The notes under the pieces are model-generated. The model saw only the letters and a list, made by a program, of their open reading frames with translations. It did no database searches and was not told the DNA's origin. A stretch of 64,000 bases of DNA from Rhodobiaceae bacterium (GTDB lineage: Bacteria > Pseudomonadota > Alphaproteobacteria > RS24): NCBI GenBank assembly GCA_018673175.1, contig JABHDF010000024.1, forward strand, positions 44,819-108,818, read 5' to 3'. Positions 27,899 through 37,591 of the stretch are shown here, piece by piece (position 1 is the first letter of the stretch; each line of letters opens with the position of its first letter). Both the position numbers and the translations under genes were made by a program.

Positions 27899-28345
27899 AT
27901 GACTTTAATACCCCCCCCACCACAATTAACCGGCTGGGAAAGCTGGCAAGGCAATGACCCTTATGAAGATGCCGCGGGTCCCTTTTTTATGAAACTCAAT
28001 GCCGAACCTGGCAAGCACCGTTCGGCGTTTTTATGCACCGAAGGTCACATGAATGGCGGCGGCTTTTTGCATGGCGGCATGTTGATGACATTTGCCGACT
28101 ATGCGCTATTTGTTATCGCCCATGATGAGCTGACCGATATGCATTCTGTCACCCTCACCTGCCAGACAGATTTCATTGCTGGCGCAGCGCCGATTGGCGA
28201 AGTGGTTTATGCCGATGGCGAGATAACCCGCGCCACCCGCAGCCTGATTTTTATCCGTGGACAAATTTATATCGGCGAGACAATATTAACCACGTTCACC
28301 GGTATCATTAAAAAAACCAAACCGCGCGAAACCCCGCGACCTTAA
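27899..28345 (+). CDS. PaaI-family thioesterase (hotdog fold)
   Basis: MNGGGFLHGGMLMTFADYALFVIA and TLTCQTDFIAGAAPIGE. Confidence 0.85.
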   Translation: MTLIPPPPQLTGWESWQGNDPYEDAAGPFFMKLNAEPGKHRSAFLCTEGHMNGGGFLHGGMLMTFADYALFVIAHDELTDMHSVTLTCQTDFIAGAAPIGEVVYADGEITRATRSLIFIRGQIYIGETILTTFTGIIKKTKPRETPRP

Positions 28346-28391
28346 TTATCCAACTTTCGTTTGGAAGCCCTAACCCATATTGGAGTGCTTT

Positions 28392-28796
28392 ATGTTTATG
28401 TATCCTTTGGCCGCTTCGGTCACCCTGTTAAGCCTATTCATCTTTTTCTGGATGGCCACACGCGTTGGCGCCGCCCGCAAAAAACACGCAATTACCGCCC
28501 CTACAATGACCGGACCGGAAGAGTTCGAACGCGTCTTGCGCGTCTATGCCAACACCCATGAAATGCTGGTGCTTTTCTTGCCATCGCTTTGGTTGTTCGC
28601 CCTCACGATCTCTGATTTCTGGGCCGGTGTCATTGGCATTTTCTTCCCAATCGGTCGGGTTCTGTTTGCGCGTGGCTATTACCAAGCCAAAGACAAACGT
28701 GGCAAAGGCTTTACGCTTGGCTTCTTGGCAACGGTTATCTTGCTTATCGGCGCCACCTTGGGCGTTGTGCATGCACTTTACGCGATTTACAGCTGA
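28392..28796 (+). CDS. MAPEG family membrane protein
   Basis: RVYANTHEMLVLFLPSLWLFA and IGRVLFARGYYQ pattern. Confidence 0.82.
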   Translation: MFMYPLAASVTLLSLFIFFWMATRVGAARKKHAITAPTMTGPEEFERVLRVYANTHEMLVLFLPSLWLFALTISDFWAGVIGIFFPIGRVLFARGYYQAKDKRGKGFTLGFLATVILLIGATLGVVHALYAIYS

Positions 28797-28807
28797 GGTT
28801 TGCGCGT

Positions 28808-29650
28808 ATGAATAATCCGTCTCTTCATCCTTTAACCGGCTCTTGTGGAGCCGAGATAACGGGCGTGGATCTGGCCAATGTGAACGACGCCGACTTTGGC
28901 GTCGTTCACACGGCTTTGGTTACCCATGGCGTTTTGTTTTTTCGCGACCAAAACATCACCCTCGAGCAGCAGGTCGATTTCGCCCGCCGCTTTGGGGATT
29001 TGGAAGTGCATCCCATTGTCGACGGCATGGAACATGCCCCTGAAATAACCAAGGTTTGGAAGCCCAAAGGCCAAAGCGCCTCCTTTGGCACAGGCTGGCA
29101 TTCCGACAATACGTTTCAGACCAATCCTTCCATGGGCTCTATGCTTTACGGCAAAACCATTCCGCCTTTCGGCGGCGACACCGTTTTCGCCAATCAGCAG
29201 GTGGCCTATGAGCGCTTGCCAGACGCCATGAAAGAAAAACTTGATGGCCTATTCGCCATCCACTCGGCCTCCGACGCCTATACGGTGGAAGGCACGAAAG
29301 AGAAATTCGATAAAAAAACGCCCATCACTTACACATGGGATGACTCGATTTTGGAAGAAGTGCGCCACCCCGTTGTGCGCACGCATCCTGAAACCGGAAA
29401 AAAAGCGCTCTTCGTCAACGACATGTTCACTTTGCGCATCGACGAAATGACCGAGAGCGAAAGCCGCGAGTTGCTGGAAACCATTTATCAGCATTGCACC
29501 AAGCCCGAGTTTTGCTGCCGCTTTCGCTGGAGCGAAAATGCGGTCGCCTTATGGGACAACCGCTTGGTGCAGCATTATGCGGTCGATGATTATCAAGACT
29601 ATGATCGCCTCATGTATCGGGTGACCATCGAGGGCGATCGGCCTCAGTAA
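28808..29650 (+). CDS. TauD/TfdA-family Fe(II)/2-oxoglutarate-dependent dioxygenase
   Basis: HxD motif WHSDNTF, distal His VQHYAVDDY and R YRVTI. Confidence 0.93.
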   Translation: MNNPSLHPLTGSCGAEITGVDLANVNDADFGVVHTALVTHGVLFFRDQNITLEQQVDFARRFGDLEVHPIVDGMEHAPEITKVWKPKGQSASFGTGWHSDNTFQTNPSMGSMLYGKTIPPFGGDTVFANQQVAYERLPDAMKEKLDGLFAIHSASDAYTVEGTKEKFDKKTPITYTWDDSILEEVRHPVVRTHPETGKKALFVNDMFTLRIDEMTESESRELLETIYQHCTKPEFCCRFRWSENAVALWDNRLVQHYAVDDYQDYDRLMYRVTIEGDRPQ

Positions 29651-29670
29651 GACAGTAGAAGGTTGGCGTT

Positions 29671-30498
29671 ATGGCCCGTTTCTTAATTTTAGATGCCTAT
29701 GCCCCCCGCGGGCGCAAGTGGCTTGTCTCTGGTGGCGCGCCACTGGCTGGCAAAATGTATCGCGATATGCTGTTGCGTCATCGCCCCAAAGCCGAAAGCG
29801 ATATCTTTTACGTGGCCGATGCGGACGCCCAATTGCCGCAACCGCTCGAAAGCTATGACGCTTTGCTATGGACCGGCTCGAGCCTGACGATTTATGACGA
29901 GGTGCCAGAAGTGGCCCAACAAATTGAGTTGGCGCGCCGCGCCTATCACATGGGCGTGCCTGCCTATGGCTCTTGCTGGGCTTTGCATTTGGCGGTTGTC
30001 GCTGCTGGCGGAGACTGCCAGCGCAGCCCGCACGGGCTCACCTTTGGCCCAACCTATGACATCACGCTGACGCCAGACGGGCACGCTCATCCGGTTTTTC
30101 AAAACCGCGCCTCTGGCTTTGAGGCTTTGGCCAGTCATTATGACATCGTCAAAACGCTGCCGTCCGGTGCTACCCCGCTTGCCCAAAGCCCAAGAAGCGC
30201 GGTTCAAGCGGTGTTTATCGAGCATCAAAAAAGTAGTTTCTTTGCCACGCAATATCATCCGGAACTTGATTTTTCGGTGCTTAGCGGCATGTTGCAATCG
30301 CGCGTCGATACTTTACTTGAGCAAGGGTTTTACGCCGATAGGCAGGCGGCGGAACGACAATTGGCTGAGTTCTCGCAGTTGCAGGCCCCCAGCCCGCCCG
30401 AGGCTTTAATTGCTAAATATCGCCTGACGGAACATGTGTTACAAACAGATCAACGCCACAATGAGTTTCGCAATTGGCTCACCCTTATGGGGCTTTAG
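29671..30498 (+). CDS. Class I glutamine amidotransferase-like protein
   Basis: Nucleophile elbow PAYGSCWALHLA and ATQYHPELDF. Confidence 0.88.
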   Translation: MARFLILDAYAPRGRKWLVSGGAPLAGKMYRDMLLRHRPKAESDIFYVADADAQLPQPLESYDALLWTGSSLTIYDEVPEVAQQIELARRAYHMGVPAYGSCWALHLAVVAAGGDCQRSPHGLTFGPTYDITLTPDGHAHPVFQNRASGFEALASHYDIVKTLPSGATPLAQSPRSAVQAVFIEHQKSSFFATQYHPELDFSVLSGMLQSRVDTLLEQGFYADRQAAERQLAEFSQLQAPSPPEALIAKYRLTEHVLQTDQRHNEFRNWLTLMGL

Positions 30499-31647
30499 CT
30501 ATTCCTGACGGGGAGGAATATCGCCCTCGCTTTGTTGGCGTTTAAATTCAGCGCGAAACGTTTCAAATTCACCCGCTTCAATGGCCGCCCGCATGGCCGC
30601 CATCAGCTCTTGGTAAAAAGCCAAATTATGCCAGCTCAAAAGCATGGCTCCCAAATATTCGCCACAGCGATGCAAGTGATGCAAATAGGCGCGGCTATAT
30701 TGGTGGCTCGCAGGGCAATCGCTGCGCTCGTCTAGCGGGCGCGGGTCGGCGGCGTGGCGCGCATTGCGAATGTTCACTTTGCCGCGCCACGTATAGGCCG
30801 TGCCATGGCGTCCGGCACGGGTTGGCATAACGCAATCAAACATATCAATGCCGCGCGCCACGGCTTCCACCAAATCATCTGGCGTGCCGACGCCCATCAG
30901 ATATCGGGGCCGGTCTTGCGGCAAAACGGGGGTGGTGAAATCTAACACTTTCAGCATTTGCTCTTGCCCCTCGCCCACGGCCAAGCCGCCAACCGCATAG
31001 CCGTCGAAACCAATCTGTTCTAGCTCGGCCGCGCTTTGGTGGCGCAAGTCTTCGTAAACCCCGCCCTGCACAATGCCGAATAAAGCATTGGAAAGCCCTG
31101 TCTCATCGGGCCCAGAATCATAGTGCTGAAACGCCGCCTTGCTGCGCCCGGCCCAGCGCATCGATAGATGCATGGATTTTTCGGCTTGCGCATGGGTGGC
31201 TGGAAACGGTGTGCATTCGTCTAGCACCATGCGGATATTGGCGCCGAGTAACGTTTGAATTTCGATACTGCGCTCGGGCGTCAACATATACGACTTGCCG
31301 TCGATATGGCTTTGAAAGCGCACGCCATCTTCGCTCATCTTGGCGAGCTTCGATAACGACATGACTTGAAAGCCGCCGCTATCGGTCAAAATCGGGCCGT
31401 CCCATTGCATGAAATCTTGCAAGCCCCCAAGGGCTGCAACTTCTTCTGCGCCCGGGCGCAACATCAAGTGATAAGTATTGCCCAAAACAATATCGGCGCC
31501 CAAGTCGCGCACTTGGTCTGGATACATGGCCTTCACCGTCGCTGCCGTGCCAACCGGCATGAAGGCAGGCGTACGAATTTCGCCGCGCGGCGTTTCAATG
31601 GTGCCGCGTCGCGCCAACCCATCGGTGTTATGCAAAGTGAATTTCAT
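30499..31647 (-). CDS. tgt: tRNA-guanine transglycosylase
   Basis: [45 protein letters not shown]. Confidence 0.98.
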   Translation of the reverse strand: MKFTLHNTDGLARRGTIETPRGEIRTPAFMPVGTAATVKAMYPDQVRDLGADIVLGNTYHLMLRPGAEEVAALGGLQDFMQWDGPILTDSGGFQVMSLSKLAKMSEDGVRFQSHIDGKSYMLTPERSIEIQTLLGANIRMVLDECTPFPATHAQAEKSMHLSMRWAGRSKAAFQHYDSGPDETGLSNALFGIVQGGVYEDLRHQSAAELEQIGFDGYAVGGLAVGEGQEQMLKVLDFTTPVLPQDRPRYLMGVGTPDDLVEAVARGIDMFDCVMPTRAGRHGTAYTWRGKVNIRNARHAADPRPLDERSDCPASHQYSRAYLHHLHRCGEYLGAMLLSWHNLAFYQELMAAMRAAIEAGEFETFRAEFKRQQSEGDIPPRQE

Positions 31648-32732
31648 TATTCCGCTCGCTCCAAGAGACTGCCATCGCCGTAAGAATAGAAACGATAGCC
31701 TGTGGTCACCGCATGCTCATAGGCGGCCTTCATGCGCGCCATGCCTGCGAAAGCCGATACCAGCATGAAAAGCGTCGAGCGCGGTAAATGAAAATTGGTA
31801 ATTAACATATCCGCCGCGCGGAACCGATAGCCGGGCGTGATGAAAATATCGGTGACCGCTTCGAACGGTTCAATCGTGCCGTCTTCCTTCGTGGCGCTTT
31901 CCAATAAGCGCAACGACGTGGTGCCGACACAAACGATGCGCCCACCTTGTTTATGCACGTCATTGAGGGCTTGCGCCGTCTCGGGCGTCACTTGGCCCCA
32001 TTCGCCATGCATTTTATGCGAGGCGATATCCGCCACTTTGACGGGTAAAAACGTACCAGGCCCCACATGCAGCGTGACCTCATGCAAGCTCACGCCTTTG
32101 GCTTTTAGGGCATCCATCAGCTCTGGGGTGAAATGCAAGCCCGCCGTGGGCGCCGCAACGGCGCCGGATTCGCGGGCAAATAGAGTTTGGTAATCTTCGT
32201 TGTCTTGCGCATCGGGCGCGCGTTTGCTGGCGATATAGGGCGGCAAAGGCATGGTGCCGAGCGTCGCTAAAGTGGTTTCCATCGCCTCGGGCGCGACCTC
32301 AAAGCTGAGGGTTGCTTGTGCGCCCTCGCGTCCACTGACTTTGGCTTTCACGCCATGGAAGTCGATTGTATCGCCATCCGCCACGCGTTTGGCGGGCTTT
32401 AGCAAACATTTCCAATCAATGGGGCCGAGACGTTCGGTCAGCGTGACCTCACATTTGGCCCCCGTCGAGTCGGCGGAAGGGTTTGCGCGCAAGCGAACGC
32501 CGCTTAGCCGCGCAGGGATTACTTTGGTGATATTGACCAGCAAAGCATCGCCGGCTCGCAAAAAATTTGGCAAGTCACGCATGATGTGATCGCCGAACGT
32601 GGGGTCCGCCGAGCTGGCCGGGTCTGATTTTGGCTGCGAAACGTGCAACAGCCGCGCAGTGTCGCGCGGCTGTGCAGGTCTCAAAGCAATCAGATTTTCC
32701 GGCAGGTCAAAATCAAAATCATCTACCTGCAT
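31647..32732 (-). CDS. queA: S-adenosylmethionine:tRNA ribosyltransferase-isomerase
   Basis: [42 protein letters not shown]. Confidence 0.98.
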   Translation of the reverse strand: MQVDDFDFDLPENLIALRPAQPRDTARLLHVSQPKSDPASSADPTFGDHIMRDLPNFLRAGDALLVNITKVIPARLSGVRLRANPSADSTGAKCEVTLTERLGPIDWKCLLKPAKRVADGDTIDFHGVKAKVSGREGAQATLSFEVAPEAMETTLATLGTMPLPPYIASKRAPDAQDNEDYQTLFARESGAVAAPTAGLHFTPELMDALKAKGVSLHEVTLHVGPGTFLPVKVADIASHKMHGEWGQVTPETAQALNDVHKQGGRIVCVGTTSLRLLESATKEDGTIEPFEAVTDIFITPGYRFRAADMLITNFHLPRSTLFMLVSAFAGMARMKAAYEHAVTTGYRFYSYGDGSLLERAE

Positions 32733-32750
32733 GAGAAACCTTCTTGGCGC

Positions 32751-33287
32751 TTAGTCTTCTAAGCGAACAGAAATCATTTTATCGGGGTTCGCTGGCGGCT
32801 CGCCTTTGACAATCGCATCGACGTGCTCCATGCCCTCAACAACTTCGCCGAATACTGTGTATTGGCCGTTCAAGAAGCCGGCATCATCGAAACAGATGAA
32901 AAACTGGCTGTTGGCGCTATCTGGATGCTGCGAGCGGGCCATGCCCAAAGTGCCACGGCGGAAAGGCTCACTGCTGAACTCGGCGCGCAAATCTGGGTAG
33001 TCAGAGCCGCCCATGCCCGTGCCGGTTGGATCGCCCGTCTGGGCCATAAAGCCGTCAATCACACGGTGGAAAACGATACCATCGTAGAATTTTTCGTTAA
33101 TGAGGGTTTTCATACGCTCGACATGGCCGGGGGCAAGGTCTTCGCGCAAAGCAATTTTCACGGTACCGGATTTTAGTTCTATCAACATAATGGACTCCTT
33201 AAGGTCTGCGGCTTGGGCGGAAATACCATGCCCAACCGGAGCCACGAGAAGAGCCAAAAAAAGCCCGAGTGAAGTCAAGTAACGCAT
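32751..33287 (-). CDS. Peptidyl-prolyl cis-trans isomerase, cyclophilin type, exported
   Basis: Signal peptide; FHRVIDGFMAQTGDPTGTG, MARSQHPDSANSQFFICF. Confidence 0.95.
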   Translation of the reverse strand: MRYLTSLGLFLALLVAPVGHGISAQAADLKESIMLIELKSGTVKIALREDLAPGHVERMKTLINEKFYDGIVFHRVIDGFMAQTGDPTGTGMGGSDYPDLRAEFSSEPFRRGTLGMARSQHPDSANSQFFICFDDAGFLNGQYTVFGEVVEGMEHVDAIVKGEPPANPDKMISVRLED

Positions 33288-33313
33288 GAATATCTCCTGT
33301 TATACTACTGTAA

Positions 33314-33793
33314 TTATTTAATTTGTTTCAAAACACTTTGTGGCACAAAGGCGCTGACATCGCCACCCATAGCCATAATCTGGCGCACCAAGGTCGACGA
33401 TACAAAGCCAACCTCTGGCGAGGCTTGCAAGAACACGGTTTCAATATCGCTCGACATCGACCGGTTCATCGCGCTCATTTGCGCTTCATATTCATAGTCC
33501 GAGGCATTGCGAAGCCCCCGAATGATGAGATTGGCGCCGGTTTCGGCGGCCACATTGACCAACAGGTCTTTAAAGCTAATCACTTGTATTTGCACGCCTT
33601 TGGCTTTCGCAAGCGGGCCAATTTCGGCTTCCAACATAGCTTGGCGCTGCTCAAAGGTGAAAACCGGCGTCTTGGTGGCGCTAATGCCGATGGCGATGAT
33701 CAATTTGTCGACCATACCCAGCGAACGCTGGATGATATCAATATGGCCCTTGGTTATTGGGTCAAAACTGCCTGGATAAAGCCCTACACGCAT
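33314..33793 (-). CDS. coaD: Phosphopantetheine adenylyltransferase
   Basis: MRVGLYPGSFDPITKGHIDIIQRS and IIRGLRNASDYEYEAQMSAMNR. Confidence 0.98.
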   Translation of the reverse strand: MRVGLYPGSFDPITKGHIDIIQRSLGMVDKLIIAIGISATKTPVFTFEQRQAMLEAEIGPLAKAKGVQIQVISFKDLLVNVAAETGANLIIRGLRNASDYEYEAQMSAMNRSMSSDIETVFLQASPEVGFVSSTLVRQIMAMGGDVSAFVPQSVLKQIK

Positions 33794-33796
33794 GCG

Positions 33797-36784
33797 TTAG
33801 CCCTCCTCGTTTGGATGATCTGTCTCTGACGAAGACGCCTCATCCCTTGCGTCTGAAGGGGCATTTGGCGCCTCTCCATCTTCTCGCTCGCCGTCCAGTT
33901 CATCATCAAGCTCGCCCTCATCGGAGGTTTCGCCCAAATGCGCCACGGAAACAACGGTTGCATCGTCTTCGGTTTTGAAAATGGTAACCCCTTGGGTGTT
34001 CCGCCCCGCAATGCGAATACCGTCGACCGGACAGCGAATAAGCGTGCCACCATCGGTCACCAGCATAATCTGGTCGACTTCCTCGACGGGGAAAGCCGCC
34101 AAAAGCTGGCCATTGCGCTGCGTCACGGTCATGGCGATGATGCCTTTGCCGCCACGGCCCGAAACGCGATATTCATAGGCCGACGAACGTTTGCCGTAGC
34201 CATTTTCGCTTACCGCCAGAATAAACTGCTCATTAGCGCCCATTTCGCCATAGCGGTCGGACGACAAAGCGACTTCTTCGGTGGCTTCTTCTTCGTCCAA
34301 GGTAGCTTCTTCCACCTCGGCCTCATCGCCAGAGGCGGCGCGGCGAATGGCGGCGGCTTGTTTGAGATAAGTGGCGCGTTCGGCTGGCGACGCATCGCTG
34401 CCGCGCAAAATAGCCAAAGAAATGACGCTAGCGCCCGCATCAAGGCGAATGCCACGCACGCCCGTCGAATTGCGACTGCGGAACACCCGCACCTTATCGA
34501 CGGGGAAGCGAATGGCGCGCCCGCTCGAGCTGGTCAGCAGCACATCATCGGTCGGGTTACAGGTCTCAACGCCAATAATGCGCTCGCCTTCATCGGGTTT
34601 CATCGCAATTTTACCGTTGCGGTTAATCTGCACGAAATCGGACAGGTCATTGCGGCGTACATTGCCCAGACTTGTGGCAAACATCACGTTCAAATCGGCC
34701 CAGCTCTCTTCATCGGCGGGCAAAGCCATGATGTCCGCGATTTTCTCGCCTTCATCGAGCGGCAATAGATTGACCAGAGCCTTCCCTTTCGACTGCGGGC
34801 TACCGGCCGGCAGACGATAGACTTTCATTTTATAGACCATGCCCGTGGTCGAGAAGAACAACACCGGCTGATGGGTATTGGCGACAAAAATACGCGACAC
34901 GAAATCCTCGTCTTTGGTCGCCATGCCCGAGCGTCCCTTACCACCGCGCCGCTGCGCGCGATAGGTCGACAGCGGCACACGTTTGATATAGCCAGCATGA
35001 CTTACCGTCACGACCATATCTTCGCGCGGAATGAGCGACTCGTCGTTCACTTCGCCATCATGTTCGATAAACTCAGACCGACGCGGCGTCGCAAATTCGT
35101 CTTTTACCTCAGCCAATTCGGCCTTGATAATCGTCATCACCCGTTCGCGACTGCGCAAGATATCCAGCAAATCAGCAATTTCTTCGCCCAAAACCTTCAG
35201 CTCATCGCCAATTTCATCGCGGCCCATAGCCGTGAGGCGTTGTAGGCGCAGCTCGAGAATGGCACGCGCTTGTGCTTCGCTCAACACATAGGTGCCATCT
35301 TCGGCCACGCGGTGGCGCGGGTCGTCGATCAAAGCAATCAGCTCGGCCACATCCGAGGCGGGCCAATGGCGTTCCATCAACTGGCGGCGCGCCTCTTGCG
35401 GCGATGGCGCTTTGCGAATAACCGCAATCACTTCGTCAATATTGCTAACCGCAATCGCCAAACCCACCAAAACATGCGCGCGATCACGCGCTTTATTGAG
35501 CTCAAACTTCGAACGACGCGTCACCACTTCTTCGCGGAAGGTGATGAAACAATCGAGCATCTGACGAACGTTCATCAATTGCGGGCGACCATTGGTCAGC
35601 GCCAGCATATTGGAGCCAAAACTCGTTTGCAGCTGCGAGAAACGATACAATTGGTTGAGCACCACATCGGCCACGGCGTCGCGTTTCAGCTCCACCACAA
35701 CCCGCATACCGTGCCGATCGCTCTCGTCGCGCAAATCAGCAATGCCTTCGATAACTTTATCGCGCACCAAATCAGCGATTTTTTCAATCATCGTCGATTT
35801 GTTCACCTGATACGGAATTTCCGTAATGATAATCGCTTCGCGGTCTTTGCGAATTTCTTCTACAGCTGCACGGCCGCGCATAATAATCGAGCCGCGGCCC
35901 GTTAACACGGACGACGACGAGCCTGTATTGCCCAAAATCAACGCACCCGTTGGAAAGTCTGGGCCCGGCACAATGGCCAGCACGTCTTCATCGGTCATGC
36001 TTGGGGTTTCAATCAGCGCTTGCGCCGCGTCGATCAGCTCGCCGAGGTTATGCGGCGGCACATTGGTCGCCATGCCCACAGCAATACCATTGGCGCCATT
36101 CACCAAAAGGTTTGGCAGGCGAGCTGGCAAAACTTTCGGCTCGCGCTCGGAGCTATCATAGTTGTCTTGAAAGTCGACCGTGTCTTTGTCGATGTCGGCC
36201 AGAATAGAATGCGCCGGCTTGGCCATACGCACTTCGGTGTAACGCATGGCAGCTGGCGGATCGCCATCGACCGAGCCAAAGTTGCCCTGCCCGTCGAGCA
36301 GCGGCAAGCGCATTGAGAACTCTTGTTCCATACGTACCAAAGCGTCGTAAATCGATTGGTCACCATGCGGGTGATATTTACCAATCACGTCACCGACGAC
36401 ACGCGCCGATTTACGATACGGCTTGTTATAATCATAGCCGTTTTCATTCATCGAAAACAAAATGCGCCGATGCACAGGCTTCAGCCCGTCGCGCACATCT
36501 GGCAGCGCGCGCGAAACAATCACGCTCATCGCATAATCGAGATAGGAGGTTTTCATCTCCTCCTCGATGGTAATCGGTTCTATGTCGCCATCGTCGTCGC
36601 CGGGCACAAACCCTACAACTGGCGGTTCGCCATCGCCGCCCGAAGCCGCAACAGAGGCCTCGCCAGTCTCTTCTCCACCGGCTTCTTCGTCGGTCGTACC
36701 CGTGGCCTCATCTTGCGAAGCATCGACAACATCATCTTCGGTTTCGATATTGTCTTCCGGAGGATTTTCAGGCGTATGGGTCAC
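33797..36784 (-). CDS. gyrA: DNA gyrase subunit A with acidic N- and C-terminal extensions
   Basis: [47 protein letters not shown]-terminal GyrA-box region RRGGKGR; GTG start. Confidence 0.97.
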   Translation of the reverse strand: MTHTPENPPEDNIETEDDVVDASQDEATGTTDEEAGGEETGEASVAASGGDGEPPVVGFVPGDDDGDIEPITIEEEMKTSYLDYAMSVIVSRALPDVRDGLKPVHRRILFSMNENGYDYNKPYRKSARVVGDVIGKYHPHGDQSIYDALVRMEQEFSMRLPLLDGQGNFGSVDGDPPAAMRYTEVRMAKPAHSILADIDKDTVDFQDNYDSSEREPKVLPARLPNLLVNGANGIAVGMATNVPPHNLGELIDAAQALIETPSMTDEDVLAIVPGPDFPTGALILGNTGSSSSVLTGRGSIIMRGRAAVEEIRKDREAIIITEIPYQVNKSTMIEKIADLVRDKVIEGIADLRDESDRHGMRVVVELKRDAVADVVLNQLYRFSQLQTSFGSNMLALTNGRPQLMNVRQMLDCFITFREEVVTRRSKFELNKARDRAHVLVGLAIAVSNIDEVIAVIRKAPSPQEARRQLMERHWPASDVAELIALIDDPRHRVAEDGTYVLSEAQARAILELRLQRLTAMGRDEIGDELKVLGEEIADLLDILRSRERVMTIIKAELAEVKDEFATPRRSEFIEHDGEVNDESLIPREDMVVTVSHAGYIKRVPLSTYRAQRRGGKGRSGMATKDEDFVSRIFVANTHQPVLFFSTTGMVYKMKVYRLPAGSPQSKGKALVNLLPLDEGEKIADIMALPADEESWADLNVMFATSLGNVRRNDLSDFVQINRNGKIAMKPDEGERIIGVETCNPTDDVLLTSSSGRAIRFPVDKVRVFRSRNSTGVRGIRLDAGASVISLAILRGSDASPAERATYLKQAAAIRRAASGDEAEVEEATLDEEEATEEVALSSDRYGEMGANEQFILAVSENGYGKRSSAYEYRVSGRGGKGIIAMTVTQRNGQLLAAFPVEEVDQIMLVTDGGTLIRCPVDGIRIAGRNTQGVTIFKTEDDATVVSVAHLGETSDEGELDDELDGEREDGEAPNAPSDARDEASSSETDHPNEEG

Positions 36785-36840
36785 AAATTAGCTTTCTGAA
36801 TGGCACCCGAAATGAGTGCGAAATACCCTTAAATCATAGC

Positions 36841-36883
36841 ACAAAACAAAACACTCGGGAGCCTGAAAACAGCCTCCCGAGTG
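36841..36883 (-). terminator. Rho-independent terminator downstream of ssb
   Basis: Perfect 10-bp stem CACTCGGGAG/CTCCCGAGTG followed on the minus strand by TTTTGTTTTGT. Confidence 0.85.
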
Positions 36884-36920
36884 CAAATTTAACCCATTGA
36901 TTTAATTGATTTATTAAATC

Positions 36921-37370
36921 TTAAAATGGGATGTCGTCATTGATGCCACTGTCACCGCCCGAAGCCAGTGCAGGCGCAGGCGAATCGTTGCCAGCAGCTT
37001 GGAAATCGCCACCGCCATTGCGGCTGTCCAACATGGTCATCACGCCGCCGAAGTTTTGCAAAACCACTTCGGTTGAATAGCGGTCCGCTCCGTTATCGTC
37101 TTGCCATTTGCGGGTTTGCAAATTGCCTTCGATATACACTTTAGCGCCTTTTTTCAGATATTGCTCGGCAATGCGGCACAGGCCTTCCGAAAAAATCACC
37201 ACGCGGTGCCATTCGGTTTTCTCGCGACGTTCGCCAGAGCTTTTATCGCGCCAGTTTTCACTTGTCGCGATGCTAAGATTGACAATCGGGCGACCATCTT
37301 TGGTGCTACGCACATCTGGGTCGGCCCCTAGGTTGCCTACTAAAATTACTTTATTGACACTTCCAGCCAT
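36921..37370 (-). CDS. ssb: Single-stranded DNA-binding protein
   Basis: [35 protein letters not shown] and acidic tip NDDIPF. Confidence 0.97.
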   Translation of the reverse strand: MAGSVNKVILVGNLGADPDVRSTKDGRPIVNLSIATSENWRDKSSGERREKTEWHRVVIFSEGLCRIAEQYLKKGAKVYIEGNLQTRKWQDDNGADRYSTEVVLQNFGGVMTMLDSRNGGGDFQAAGNDSPAPALASGGDSGINDDIPF

Positions 37371-37561
37371 GATTTTTTCTCCTAATTGTTTTTCCAATCT
37401 AGATGACTCGGGGGCAAATACCTATGTCTGGCGGCGCGCACGCTTCGCTAACCTGTGGATTAATGCAGGCCACCGTGCTGCAAACCCGCAACCGGAGGCA
37501 AAACTAAGTTCGCCAAATCGCAAAAAAGGTCTACCTTGTGCACCTAACAGAGAGAAAACCA

Positions 37562-37591
37562 ATGCCTGCCCAAAAAATGCCTGCCCAGAAG
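37562..37591 (+). repeat. 15-bp tandem duplication at the uvrA start
   Basis: ATGCCTGCCCAAAAA ATGCCTGCCCAGAAG, giving [10 protein letters not shown] and two in-frame ATGs. Confidence 0.9.

Noticed and set aside
33938-36799. Several long + strand ORFs (276, 211, 158 aa) opposite gyrA
   Set aside because: All are shadow frames of gyrA.
37371-37561. Possible SOS (LexA) box between ssb and uvrA
   Set aside because: I looked for GTTC-N7-GTTC and GAAC-N7-GAAC; only single GTTC-like half-sites are present, so no box is called.
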